Shown here piece by piece: positions 1-6,973 of a DNA stretch of 11,275 nt; positions within the stretch are counted from its first letter, which is position 1, and every line of letters begins with the position of its first letter. The stretch is from assembly GCA_002297505.1 (NCBI GenBank), contig DBLQ01000073.1, positions 1-11,275 of the forward strand, read 5' to 3'. Under the pieces are notes generated by a model that was not told the DNA's origin, did no database searches, and saw nothing but the letters and a program-made list of their open reading frames with translations. This DNA comes from Flavobacteriales bacterium UBA720 (GTDB taxonomy: Bacteria > Bacteroidota > Bacteroidia > Flavobacteriales > Weeksellaceae). The position numbers and the translations under genes were made by a program.

Positions 1-441
1 GAACCGGCGCTTCCCGGCTTGATGAAAAAGCTCGAAAATGCGGGTTGCGAAAAAGGCGTTGTCGGTCTGGTGGTGCCCACGGGCTATTCCTTCAACCTCG
101 ATGGAACCAATATTTATATGACGCTGGCGGCACTTTTTATTGCCCAGGCTTGTAATATCGATCTGACTTTGGAACATCAGCTCGGTCTGCTTTTGGTGGC
201 GATGCTCAGTTCCAAAGGTGCAGCGGGTGTTTCCGGCGCAGGATTTATCACGTTGGCAGCAACTTTGGCAGTTGTTCCCGAAGTTCCGATTGCCGGAATG
301 ACTTTGATTCTCGGGATTGACAAATTTATGTCAGAATGCCGCGCGCTGACCAACGTTATCGGGAATGCCGTGGCCACGGTTGTCGTCTCCAATTGGGAAA
401 ATCGATTGGACAAAGACCGTTTAAAAGAAGTTTTGAACTAA
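1..441 (+). CDS. dctA: Dicarboxylate/amino acid:cation symporter (DctA-like), C-terminal 146 residues; 5' end outside the window
   Basis: An inner-membrane secondary transporter of the DAACS family (PF00375), which takes up C4-dicarboxylates or acidic amino acids with protons or sodium. The frame is open from base 1 (Glu-Pro-Ala-Leu-Pro-Gly-Leu-Met), so the gene runs in from the left; the TTG and ATG near position 19 are internal codons. Family hallmarks are visible: PTGYSFNLDGTNIYMTLAA (the unwound, substrate- and cation-binding TM7 region), then the SSKGAAGVSGAGF re-entrant loop, then LGIDKFMSECRALTNVIGN in TM8, where DctA has an Asp/Arg/Asn-containing binding segment. The C-terminal tail is short and ends in LKEVLN, like DctA. 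GYSFNLDGT and the Met-Ser-Glu-x-Arg-Ala context favour DctA over the glutamate carriers GltP/GltT, but substrate cannot be settled from the C-terminal part alone. The stop codon overlaps the first bases of an inverted repeat. Confidence 0.9.
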   Translation, partial: EPALPGLMKKLENAGCEKGVVGLVVPTGYSFNLDGTNIYMTLAALFIAQACNIDLTLEHQLGLLLVAMLSSKGAAGVSGAGFITLAATLAVVPEVPIAGMTLILGIDKFMSECRALTNVIGNAVATVVVSNWENRLDKDRLKEVLN

Positions 442-495
442 TTTTGTCATTCCGTAGGAATCTAGACTACCAATATTTTTACGGAATGACAAAAT
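441..495. repeat. 16-bp perfect inverted repeat with 23-nt loop, candidate dispersed palindromic element or terminator
   Basis: The arm at 441-456 (ATTTTGTCATTCCGTA) is exactly complementary to 480-495. The loop contains GGAATCTAGA, so a smaller nested stem TTCC-GTA-GGAA is also possible. The first arm starts on the last base of the symporter stop codon. There is no U-run after the stem on the plus strand, so it is a poor classical rho-independent terminator; it could still block RNA 3' decay or end transcription. The core GTCATTCCGTAGGAATCT resembles short palindromic intergenic repeats that I associate with flavobacterial genomes; that resemblance is from memory and not tested. Confidence 0.6.
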
Positions 496-532
496 CGTAA
501 ATACATTTTACTTTTCACATCTTACAAAAAAA

Positions 533-1231
533 ATGCTATACCTTCTCCCAGCTTACCTTTCCGAAAACTCCCCGGTTGATTATTTCGCTCCGACGATCAA
601 GGATATTATTATGAATGTCGATTATTACTTTGTGGAAAATGAAAAAACGGCAAGGAAAGTTATCAAATTTTTTGCGCCGGAAAAGAAGCAGCCCGAACTG
701 AAATTGTTCCTGCTCGACAAATATTCTGAAACGGCAGACTTGAAAGAAGCACAAAAACTGATGAAGAGCGGTGTCGATTTCGGACTCTTGTCAGAAGCCG
801 GACTGCCTTGCATTGGCGATCCTGGGAATATTATGGTGGGCTGGTCGCATCAGAATAATGTAAAAGTCATTCCGGTGAATGGACCAAGTTCTTTTGTGTT
901 AGCCTTGATTGCAAGCGGTTTTAACGGGCAACAATTTGCTTTCAATGGTTATCTCGCCATTGAAAAAGATAAGAAGAAAAAAGAAATTCAGCACCTGGAA
1001 AGTCTGGTGGAGAAAACCGGATTCACACAGATCTTTATGGAAACGCCTTACCGAAACAATCCGCTGTTCGAAGACTTGACCAAATTTCTGAAACCAAATA
1101 CTAAACTCTGCATCGCTGCCAATATCAACGATCCGGAAAACGAATTCATCCAAACCAAAACCATCAACGATTGGAAGAAAAACAAACCGGAACTGCATAA
1201 AATCCCAACCGTTTTCCTCATCGGAAAATAA
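533..1231 (+). CDS. Short RsmI-like SAM-dependent methyltransferase (tetrapyrrole methylase superfamily)
   Basis: A 232-residue protein of the tetrapyrrole (corrin/porphyrin) methylase fold, related to RsmI (COG0313), which 2'-O-methylates C1402 of 16S rRNA. Visible motifs are SEAGLPCIGDPG at residues 87-98 (RsmI: SDAGTPxISDPG), PVNGPSSFVLALIASGF at 114-130 (RsmI: PLPGPSAxxxALxxSGL), GYL near 139-141, and ETPYRN at 170-175 (RsmI: E-x-P-H/Y-R). The N-terminal TPIGNL-type motif of true RsmI is not present (the protein begins MLYLLPAYLSE), and it is about 50 residues shorter than classical RsmI, lacking its C-terminal extension. I infer a Bacteroidota-specific paralogue: methyl transfer is well supported, the substrate is unknown. 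No Shine-Dalgarno is seen, normal for this phylum. The start follows an A-run; the reading begins directly with the first beta strand of the fold. Confidence 0.85.
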   Translation: MLYLLPAYLSENSPVDYFAPTIKDIIMNVDYYFVENEKTARKVIKFFAPEKKQPELKLFLLDKYSETADLKEAQKLMKSGVDFGLLSEAGLPCIGDPGNIMVGWSHQNNVKVIPVNGPSSFVLALIASGFNGQQFAFNGYLAIEKDKKKKEIQHLESLVEKTGFTQIFMETPYRNNPLFEDLTKFLKPNTKLCIAANINDPENEFIQTKTINDWKKNKPELHKIPTVFLIGK

Positions 1232-1236
1232 GTACT

Positions 1237-1285
1237 TAACTTCTAATTTCTAACTTCTAACTTCTAACCTCTAACCTCTCACTTC
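1237..1285. repeat. Heptanucleotide tandem repeat, seven units of TAACTTC-type
   Basis: Seven consecutive 7-bp units: TAACTTC, TAATTTC, TAACTTC, TAACTTC, TAACCTC, TAACCTC, TCACTTC, followed by a degenerate TAAACAT to 1292. The array starts 5 bp after the methyltransferase stop codon and ends 15 bp before the AI-2E transporter start, so it fills the intergenic space and would lie in the 5' leader of the downstream gene. Units differ by single pyrimidine transitions, which suggests an older slippage array. No protein-coding role is apparent. Confidence 0.85.
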
Positions 1286-1300
1286 TAAACATATCACAAA

Positions 1301-2443
1301 ATGAAAAAAACTTATCCGTTCTACTTCAAGTTATCCTGCATCTTAATCAGCATTATCATTCTTGGTTTTCTGGCGATGATTGGCCAGCAGATCCTTGTTC
1401 CGATGGTTCTCGGCCTGCTGATTGCCATTTTACTGATTCCGCTCTGCAGATTTCTGGAAAATAAACTCCGCTTTCCACGTGGCGTGTCTTCCATTTTGGC
1501 AAGTGTGCTTGCGCTCGCCGTAATCGCTGCAGTAATCTATCTGATGTCGATTGAAGTGGGCAAACTCGCCAGCGACTGGCCACAGTTTCAGAAGCAGTTT
1601 ACGGATTTGGTAGATCAGCTTCAGAGCTGGATTTCCAGGACATTTGGTGTCCGCAGGCACGATCAGTTAGCCTATATGAATGACACGCTGAAAAAATCCA
1701 TCAGTACAGGAACCGCAATTCTGGAAAAAACGCTCACATCTGTAGGTTACGTTCTGATGCTCACCGGTTTTACATTTTTGTTTACGCTGTTTTTCCTTTT
1801 ATACAGAACGCATCTGCTGAAGTTTCTTGTGGCCAGTTTTACGGAGACGCATCACAAAACGGTTTTCGAAATTGTGGAAAATATCCAATTTATGGTCAAA
1901 AAATACCTGGTAGGATTATTCCTGCAGATGATTATTGTGACGATTTTATCCTTTATCGCGTACACCATTATCGGCGTGAAGTATAATTTTATGCTGGCGA
2001 TCCTTACGGGAATCTTGAATATTTTGCCATACATCGGGATTTTTACAGCCTTGCTGATTGGTGCTTTAATCACCTTTGCTACATCGGGAATTAGTCACGT
2101 ATTATTTATTGTTATAGCCATTGTCGTGATTCATGCCATTGACGGGAACATCATTATGCCAAGGGTTGTAGGATCTAAGGTCAAGATCAATTCATTAATC
2201 GTCATTATCGGATTGGTGATTGGTGAAATGATCTGGGGCATTGCCGGCATGCTACTGACCATTCCAATTCTGGCCATTCTCAAAATTATTTTTGATAGAG
2301 TGGAAGGTCTCCAGTCCTGGGGATTTCTGATGGGTGAAGATGATGAAGTGCCGGTTTTTAAATCGATTTTTGATAAATATTTTCTTGTCAAAAAAGATAA
2401 AATCGATCGGATGATGGAGGATTCTGAGATTAAATCTAAATAA
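1301..2443 (+). CDS. AI-2E family transporter (PerM/UPF0118), inner-membrane protein
   Basis: A 380-residue polytopic protein of PF01594. Members include TqsA (AI-2 export), PerM and sodium/proton antiporters, so the transported substrate here cannot be named. Hydrophobic segments lie at about 10-27, 30-50, 63-83, 147-168, 203-225, 230-260, 262-282 and 297-330. A soluble, amphipathic stretch at 84-146 between the third and fourth segments is typical of the family. The conserved C-terminal block is clear: NILPYIG at 240-246, then DGNIIMPRVVGSKVKIN at 281-297, followed by Gly-rich helices with WGIAGMLLTIP at 312-322. The tail after 335 is charged and cytoplasmic. The start is an ATG followed by Lys-Lys and the first membrane segment. 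It lies 69 nt after the methyltransferase and 36 nt before the DUF1684 gene, so the three could be co-transcribed. Confidence 0.9.
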   Translation: MKKTYPFYFKLSCILISIIILGFLAMIGQQILVPMVLGLLIAILLIPLCRFLENKLRFPRGVSSILASVLALAVIAAVIYLMSIEVGKLASDWPQFQKQFTDLVDQLQSWISRTFGVRRHDQLAYMNDTLKKSISTGTAILEKTLTSVGYVLMLTGFTFLFTLFFLLYRTHLLKFLVASFTETHHKTVFEIVENIQFMVKKYLVGLFLQMIIVTILSFIAYTIIGVKYNFMLAILTGILNILPYIGIFTALLIGALITFATSGISHVLFIVIAIVVIHAIDGNIIMPRVVGSKVKINSLIVIIGLVIGEMIWGIAGMLLTIPILAILKIIFDRVEGLQSWGFLMGEDDEVPVFKSIFDKYFLVKKDKIDRMMEDSEIKSK

Positions 2444-2479
2444 ATCGTTCTTTGATTCCACAACAATAAAATCAATTCA

Positions 2480-3094
2480 ATGAAAAAAATATTCTTGTTG
2501 TTTCTGATGCTTTCATTGGGGCTCCATGCGCAGAACGATCGGGACGCGGTGGCTGCTGTCAAGAAATTTCAAAATGACCTCAATGCAGAGTATCTGAATC
2601 CTAAAGAAACTCCTTTGCGCGGCGACAATCTGAAAAAATTCAGAAAGCATCCGTTCTTTCCGATTGATCTCAAATACAGGGTCACTGCCCGATGGACCAA
2701 GACTCAGAATCCAGTTCCGTTTGAGTTGCCAACTTCTTCCGGCAAATTCAAAAAGTATCAGGAATATGGAAAAGCGACTTTTGATCTGGACGGGCAGCAT
2801 CTTACATTGATATTATATCAAAGTCTGGATCTGATGAAAATGGAGAAGTACAGAGATTATCTTTTTCTGCCTTTCCGCGATCTTACAAATGAAAAGGAAA
2901 CCTACGGCGGCGGAAAATATATGGACCTGAAAATCCCTGCTGGAAACGAAATCATCCTGGACTTCAACCAATCGTATCAGCCGTTCTGCGCCTACAACGC
3001 TTTGGATTACAATTGCCCGATTGTCCCGGAAGAAAATCGCCTGCCCATCCGGATAGAAGCTGGCGTAATGTATGAAGATGTTTATCACCACTAA
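2480..3094 (+). CDS. Exported DUF1684 protein
   Basis: A 204-residue protein with a Sec signal peptide (Lys-Lys, hydrophobic core, LHAQ at 15-18; cleavage probably near residue 18), then a DUF1684 domain (PF07920), whose function is not established. The diagnostic motifs are all present: LFLPFRDLTNEKETYGGGKY at 128-147, LDFNQSYQPFCAYN at 160-173 and CPIVPEENRLPIRI at 179-192. The two Cys residues at 170 and 179 within the conserved end are typical of the family and could form a disulfide or bind a ligand. Expected location is the periplasm. The start is the only ATG that gives the signal peptide. It follows the AI-2E gene by 36 nt on the same strand. Family assignment is firm; a biochemical role is not offered. 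Confidence 0.9.
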   Translation: MKKIFLLFLMLSLGLHAQNDRDAVAAVKKFQNDLNAEYLNPKETPLRGDNLKKFRKHPFFPIDLKYRVTARWTKTQNPVPFELPTSSGKFKKYQEYGKATFDLDGQHLTLILYQSLDLMKMEKYRDYLFLPFRDLTNEKETYGGGKYMDLKIPAGNEIILDFNQSYQPFCAYNALDYNCPIVPEENRLPIRIEAGVMYEDVYHH

Positions 3095-3157
3095 CTTTAA
3101 CGTCTGTTAACACAGGTTTTGCACAATCCTTGACACGATGTTATCAAATCAAAAATT

Positions 3158-3535
3158 ATGAATGATAAAAAAGTAGCAGGTCTTTGGATAGACGGCAGAA
3201 AAGCAATCGTAGTGACCAATCATAATGCTCAGGAAGTAACAGATTTCGCGGTGCGCGAAGTGGTAAAAGCTGAAGTGCAGCATGGCAATTCCAGCGAAAA
3301 TGCTGCTCATAATGCGGAGCAGACCAACCGTTCCAAATTCTACAAGGAGATTGAGAAAGTAATTACGAACAGTACAGAACTATTTATTACAGGCCCGGGA
3401 ACTTCGCAGGAAGAGCTAAGGAATCATCTTCTGGAAACACCACAGTACAAAAATCTGAACATCAAGTTGGGAACCGATTCGCAACTGAGCGAGGAGCAGG
3501 TTTTGGAAGAAGTGAAAAAACATTTTCACGCATAG
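3158..3535 (+). CDS. Small conserved cytosolic protein, possibly of the bacterial eRF1-like (baeRF) / host-attachment type
   Basis: A 125-residue soluble protein with no signal peptide or membrane segment. It opens with KKVAGLWIDGRKAIVV, a beta-hairpin with the pattern GLWIDxxKAxIV, has a charged, low-complexity middle (residues about 45-60, rich in Asn, Ala, Glu, Gln), and then an alpha/beta part with LFITGPGTSQEELRNHL at 74-90 and a closing segment LGTDSQLSEEQVLEEVKKHF at 104-123. Small Bacteroidota proteins with this plan (W-I/L-D start, F-GP-x-x-x-K/E middle, T-D-S/Q-M/L-x-x-x-Q end) resemble pieces of the eRF1/Pelota-like release-factor superfamily; I make that link from pattern memory only. 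It is the last gene of the plus-strand run, with a terminator starting 3 nt after its stop. The 63-nt upstream gap has no clear promoter. Confidence 0.75.
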   Translation: MNDKKVAGLWIDGRKAIVVTNHNAQEVTDFAVREVVKAEVQHGNSSENAAHNAEQTNRSKFYKEIEKVITNSTELFITGPGTSQEELRNHLLETPQYKNLNIKLGTDSQLSEEQVLEEVKKHFHA

Positions 3536-3538
3536 AAT

Positions 3539-3570
3539 AAAAAAGCGATCAGAATTTTGATCGCTTTTTT
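3539..3570. terminator. Bidirectional rho-independent terminator between convergent genes
   Basis: A perfect 13-bp stem (AAAAAAGCGATCA at 3539-3551 with TGATCGCTTTTTT at 3558-3570) closes a 6-nt loop. The arms supply a U-run on both strands, so it can end the plus-strand transcript of the small gene (stop 3535) and the minus-strand mutS2 transcript (stop codon 3577-3575). This is the cleanest terminator in the Bacteroidota part of the window. Confidence 0.92.
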
Positions 3571-3574
3571 TATT

Positions 3575-5716
3575 TTAAATTCTCTCCAATTCTCCCGAAT
3601 CGATCGTGGTTTTGAAAGTTCCGTAATTGACAATCACCTTGTTTTTCGAAATTTTCTCTATAGTACCAACACTCGTGCTGCCTTTGATGCGGACACGCTG
3701 GCCAACTTTCATCCAGACGGCGCGTTCTGCTTTGCGTTTTTCTTCCAATTTTTCGTTGGTTTCGGCAATTTTTTCGATGACGTCTTCTTTCTTCAGTTGT
3801 TGCGTGATTTTACGTTTCACCACCTGAAGCCGTTTGGTTTCATCCTTGTCGCTTCCCAGTTTGCGGAATTTTTCCTGCTCCAGGATCTTTACAAAATCTT
3901 TCACGACATCTTTTCTTGATTTTCCTTTGACATAACTGTCGATAAAGGCTTCGATTTTGTTCCCAAACTGCAGTTTTCTATGCTCTTCCTCATACAGTTT
4001 TTGGAAGTTGAATAACTTCTGCTGAAGCTGCTCATTCAGTTTCTGGAGATTGTCGCGCTTGTCTTCCACGGATTCTTTGGTCTCGGCAAGATTGGATTTC
4101 AGTTTTTCAACTTCAAATTTTTCCTGCTGCAGTTTGACGATGGTTTTGTCAAGATTCACAATATCATGCTCCACTTTTTTTCGGGCATTTTTAATGATGA
4201 ATCTCGGAATCTTATTTTTCTCTGCCACCTCGAATGTGAATGAACTTCCGGCCTGTCCGATTTCCAGTTTATAGAGCGGCTCCAGTGTTCTTTCATCAAA
4301 CAGCATCGCCGCGTTGGTGGCTGCTGGTAATTGCTCAACAACCAGTTTGATGTTGGTGTAATGCGTTGTGATGATCCCGAAACTTCTCTTGTCATAAAAA
4401 TATTCCATAAAACTTTCCGCCAGCGCGCCGCCCAATTCGGGATCGGAGCCTGTTCCGAATTCGTCTATCAGGAGCAGCGTTTTATTATCGGCCTCGCGGA
4501 TCATGCCGGACATCTTCTTCAGCCTGGAAGAATACGTGGATAAGTGATTTTCTATGGATTGATTATCGCCGATGTCCGTCATAATTCTCTCGAAGAAAAA
4601 CATCTCGGACTTGGGATGACAAGGGACCAGAATCCCGCTCTGGATCATCAGTTGCAATAGTCCGACGGTCTTTAATGTGATAGATTTTCCACCGGCATTG
4701 GGACCGGAGATGCAGATGATTCGGTTGTGTTCTGTTAAGGTTAAAGTTTGTGGGAAAATCTCCTTGTTTTCATTTTTATTCCTGATCCAAAGCAGCGGAT
4801 GAAAAGCATCTTTCAGACGCAGCGTCTGATGTCTGTTGATTTTCGGTAAAATTCCATTGACTTTTTCTGCAAATTTGGCTTTGGCACGGATCAGATCCAG
4901 ATCGAAAATATAAGACTGATAATCCGATAGCTGTGGCTGAAACTCCGATAATTCTGCCGTAAGCTTCCGGAGGATTTTGTCGATCTCTTTTTTCTCTTCT
5001 TCCTGATTTTCTCGCAGTTTGAAATAATGTTTCACCACGCTTTCCGGCTGCATAAACGTAATGGAACCGGTTTTGGAAATGCCGAGAACCCGTCCGTTAA
5101 CTCTTTTTTTGAAAGCTGATTTGATGGCCAGAACTCGCTGGTCATCAATGATACTCTCTCTAATGTCTTCCAGGAAATCGGAGTAGGTAACCAATGAACG
5201 GTTAAAATTCTCATCCACAGCCTTTCTGGCGTGCTGAATCTCTGTTCTTAAAGTTTTCAGGACGGTTGAAGCTTCGCTTTTGACTTCTCCAAAACGGTTA
5301 AAAACCTTGTCTACTTTATCAATAATCTCCTTTCGGAATTCCAGATCTTTCACCTCCGTAATCAAAGTCGGAAAGGCCTCCGAATGCTGAGGAAAGAACT
5401 TTTGGAGTTTCCCGATCTGTTCTGTAATCGTTTTGATTTTGATAAAAGACTTGTTCTCTAGCCGATAATTCTCGATCAGCATCAGTTTCAGTTCCTCTTC
5501 GATGTCTTCATATTCATCAAAGGGAATGGCATTAGCGCTTTCAAAACTCGTTACAAATTCTGAGGTTTTTTTCAAAGATATTTCTGCTTCGTCAATGGCC
5601 ATTGGCCGAAGTTCCATGATTTGGTTTGCCGTTTTCGGCGAGTAAGCGAACGGTGCGATTTCCGAAAGAAGTTCCGGAAATTCTAATTCGTTAAGATCTG
5701 ATTGATTAATATTCAC
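3575..5716 (-). CDS. mutS2: MutS2-family ATPase lacking the Smr nuclease domain
   Basis: A 713-residue cytosolic ATPase of the MutS2 branch, involved in recombination control and, in Bacillus subtilis, in splitting collided ribosomes. The order is: core and lever helices at about 1-290; an ABC-type ATPase with Walker A GPNAGGKS at 338-345, SIENHLSTYSSRL at 387-399 and Walker B LLLIDEFGTGSDP at 414-426; a switch-type His at 452 (TTHY); a long coiled coil at about 515-580; and a small KOW-like beta domain at about 671-712 (QRVRIKGS...GTIEKI...VNYG). It has no mismatch-recognition or connector domains, which separates it from MutS1. It ends right after the KOW-like part, so the C-terminal Smr endonuclease domain of ~785-residue MutS2 proteins is missing. 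The start is GTG (5716-5714); the ATG two bases upstream is out of frame and meets a stop at once. GTG keeps the expected INxxDLNELEFP beginning. Confidence 0.93.
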   Translation of the reverse strand: MNINQSDLNELEFPELLSEIAPFAYSPKTANQIMELRPMAIDEAEISLKKTSEFVTSFESANAIPFDEYEDIEEELKLMLIENYRLENKSFIKIKTITEQIGKLQKFFPQHSEAFPTLITEVKDLEFRKEIIDKVDKVFNRFGEVKSEASTVLKTLRTEIQHARKAVDENFNRSLVTYSDFLEDIRESIIDDQRVLAIKSAFKKRVNGRVLGISKTGSITFMQPESVVKHYFKLRENQEEEKKEIDKILRKLTAELSEFQPQLSDYQSYIFDLDLIRAKAKFAEKVNGILPKINRHQTLRLKDAFHPLLWIRNKNENKEIFPQTLTLTEHNRIICISGPNAGGKSITLKTVGLLQLMIQSGILVPCHPKSEMFFFERIMTDIGDNQSIENHLSTYSSRLKKMSGMIREADNKTLLLIDEFGTGSDPELGGALAESFMEYFYDKRSFGIITTHYTNIKLVVEQLPAATNAAMLFDERTLEPLYKLEIGQAGSSFTFEVAEKNKIPRFIIKNARKKVEHDIVNLDKTIVKLQQEKFEVEKLKSNLAETKESVEDKRDNLQKLNEQLQQKLFNFQKLYEEEHRKLQFGNKIEAFIDSYVKGKSRKDVVKDFVKILEQEKFRKLGSDKDETKRLQVVKRKITQQLKKEDVIEKIAETNEKLEEKRKAERAVWMKVGQRVRIKGSTSVGTIEKISKNKVIVNYGTFKTTIDSGELERI

Positions 5717-5752
5717 ATTGCAAATTTAATCAATTTATAATGTAATTTTTTA

Positions 5753-5783
5753 TTGAGCAATATTGTGAATTGATGTACTTTTA
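5753..5783 (+). promoter_or_regulatory. Possible Bacteroidota sigma-A promoter for the membrane-protein gene
   Basis: TTG at 5753-5755 is followed after 20 nt by TACTTTTA at 5776-5783, seven of eight positions of the phylum's -7 element TAnnTTTG. It lies in the 77-bp AT-rich gap between the divergent mutS2 and the membrane-protein gene. The leader would be very short, since the ATG is at 5794. In AT-rich DNA such matches arise often, so this is tentative. Confidence 0.35.
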
Positions 5784-5793
5784 AATTTTAATA

Positions 5794-6339
5794 ATGCAAA
5801 TGAAATCTATTATTCAATTCTCACCATTATTAATGTACATCTGGATTATCCTGAATTGGATTCTGATGTTTCAAAATTTTGGTTCTCAAGATTTCTTGGA
5901 TATGACAGAATCTAGAGTAGGAGCAGAAGTATTATTCCTTGCTGCTGGGTTTTTTCTGGTTGCTATCGGTTCTGGCAAGAAAACAAAGCAAGATAAAAGT
6001 GTGTTTTGGGGGATTTTTGTTGCGTTTCTTTTGCTTGGTTTTTTTATAACAAAAGATAATGGATACGGATTGATTTCTGTTGCAGGGATTTTTACCAATC
6101 ATATTATAGAATATTTTACCCAAACAGGGGATTATGGAAAAGATGCTAATGATAATTTTGCGAAGGGAAGAGGTGGGATTTTCAGATTTGTTCTATTGGT
6201 TTTGTATGGACTTCCAATTGGTTTTTTATTTCAATATTTAGGTTATGACAATAATGCTTTGATGATTTGTGCTGCAATAATAGGTTATTACACAATACTT
6301 TTACTTATTGAACTAAATAATTCTTTGAATAGAAATTAG
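5794..6339 (+). CDS. Hypothetical multi-pass membrane protein, AT-rich
   Basis: A 181-residue protein that I do not recognise. Hydrophobic segments lie at about 8-27, 43-60, 70-86, 91-108 (partly amphipathic), 131-150 and 153-175, giving five or six possible membrane passes. The loop FTQTGDYGKDANDNFAKGRG at about 108-127 is polar and the C-terminus is short and charged. There are no cysteines apart from one in the last segment, and no lipobox or catalytic motif. Hand counts of two 60-base lines give about 32% GC, lower than many lines in the neighbouring genes, and the codons are strongly A/T-ending, suggesting later acquisition or relaxed selection. ATG 5794 and ATG 5800 (Met-Gln-Met-Lys) are both possible starts; the second gives a more usual beginning. 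It is divergent from mutS2 and convergent with the yceI/porin cluster, so it seems to stand alone. Confidence 0.75.
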   Translation: MQMKSIIQFSPLLMYIWIILNWILMFQNFGSQDFLDMTESRVGAEVLFLAAGFFLVAIGSGKKTKQDKSVFWGIFVAFLLLGFFITKDNGYGLISVAGIFTNHIIEYFTQTGDYGKDANDNFAKGRGGIFRFVLLVLYGLPIGFLFQYLGYDNNALMICAAIIGYYTILLLIELNNSLNRN

Positions 6340-6346
6340 CCAAAAT

Positions 6347-6379
6347 AAAAAGGAACCTACAGCTGATTCTGCAAGTTCC
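6347..6379 (-). terminator. Probable terminator of the yceI/porin/yceI cluster
   Basis: Read on the minus strand, GGAAC TTG CAG (6379-6369), a 6-nt loop, then CTG TAG GTTCC (6362-6352) form an imperfect 11-position stem with two mismatches, followed directly by TTTTT and more T-rich sequence. On the plus strand no U-run follows, so it acts, if at all, on the minus-strand transcript that ends with the gene stopping at 6458, about 80 nt upstream. Confidence 0.5.
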
Positions 6380-6457
6380 CTCGATTCACAATATCTTTCT
6401 AGCGCGATATCGTGACACTGAAAAATCTAATCGTATGAAAAAGTTATTTAATTGATC

Positions 6458-6961
6458 TTAAATTTTTGTTGCCAAGCTGAATGTCAAGTCTAAGTTGTCT
6501 TTTACGACAATCATTCCGCCCATTTTTTTCGGTGGCGTAATCTTGAAATCACTGAATTTTACAGTTTTGCGCCCGATCAATCTGTGGTTCTCGACCTCAA
6601 ATGTTACGCTGTATCTTTTGCTTTGATTCATCATTCTAACTTCTACGACGGCGATGTAATTGTTCTGCATCTTGGTAAAGCTGATGAATTGGAGAATCAT
6701 GTCCGGATATTTTTCAGCATTCAAAATGTTCTGAAAATCTTTGGTCATCATCTTATTTCCGCAGTCGAAGTCTTTGATTTTTAAAATGATATTCGGAAGT
6801 TTTTTTTCTGTAAAAATGTAAACACCATATTCTGCATTAAAGTGATTATTCACACATCGGAAGGTATTAACATTGGTACTGCCGTCGATTCGGATAAAGT
6901 TTTCCTGCGCTTGTGCAAGTGTCATTGCAAGTTCAAAAAGAAGATAAAGAATACGCATCAT
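6458..6961 (-). CDS. Exported YceI-like protein (second, divergent copy)
   Basis: A 167-residue protein with a signal peptide ending near TLAQAQ (residues 14-19) and a divergent YceI-like domain (PF04264; a lipocalin-like barrel that in relatives binds isoprenoid-type lipids). Supporting features are the opening IDGSTNVNTFRC at 25-36 (compare GTSTLHDW in the first copy), the middle KDFQNILNAEKYPDMILQF at 74-92 (the KSLEASKYPEIIF pattern of YceI), and the closing FSDFKITPPKKMGGMIVVKD at 136-155, matching the KMSxFGI-x-P...G-x-I-x-x-x-D block. Two cysteines at 36 and 67 are not typical of YceI and could pair. It is the last gene of the minus-strand cluster, 62 nt after the porin gene with a hairpin between. 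Two adjacent ATG codons (Met-Met) make the start uncertain by one residue. The periplasm is the expected site; the ligand is unknown. Confidence 0.78.
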   Translation of the reverse strand: MMRILYLLFELAMTLAQAQENFIRIDGSTNVNTFRCVNNHFNAEYGVYIFTEKKLPNIILKIKDFDCGNKMMTKDFQNILNAEKYPDMILQFISFTKMQNNYIAVVEVRMMNQSKRYSVTFEVENHRLIGRKTVKFSDFKITPPKKMGGMIVVKDNLDLTFSLATKI

Positions 6962-6973
6962 TTCTAATTTTTT

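Noticed and set aside
1237..1292. CRISPR-like array
   Set aside because: Units are 7 bp and directly adjacent with no spacers, so it is a simple tandem repeat.
3557..3919. 120-codon plus-strand frame opposite the mutS2 3' end
   Set aside because: Phe-rich translation mirrors Lys/Glu codons of the mutS2 coiled region; it starts inside the terminator and has no start signal.
5032..5214. Short alternative minus-strand frame within mutS2
   Set aside because: It overlaps intact mutS2 in another frame, so it is neither a frameshift nor a separate gene; the mutS2 frame is uninterrupted.
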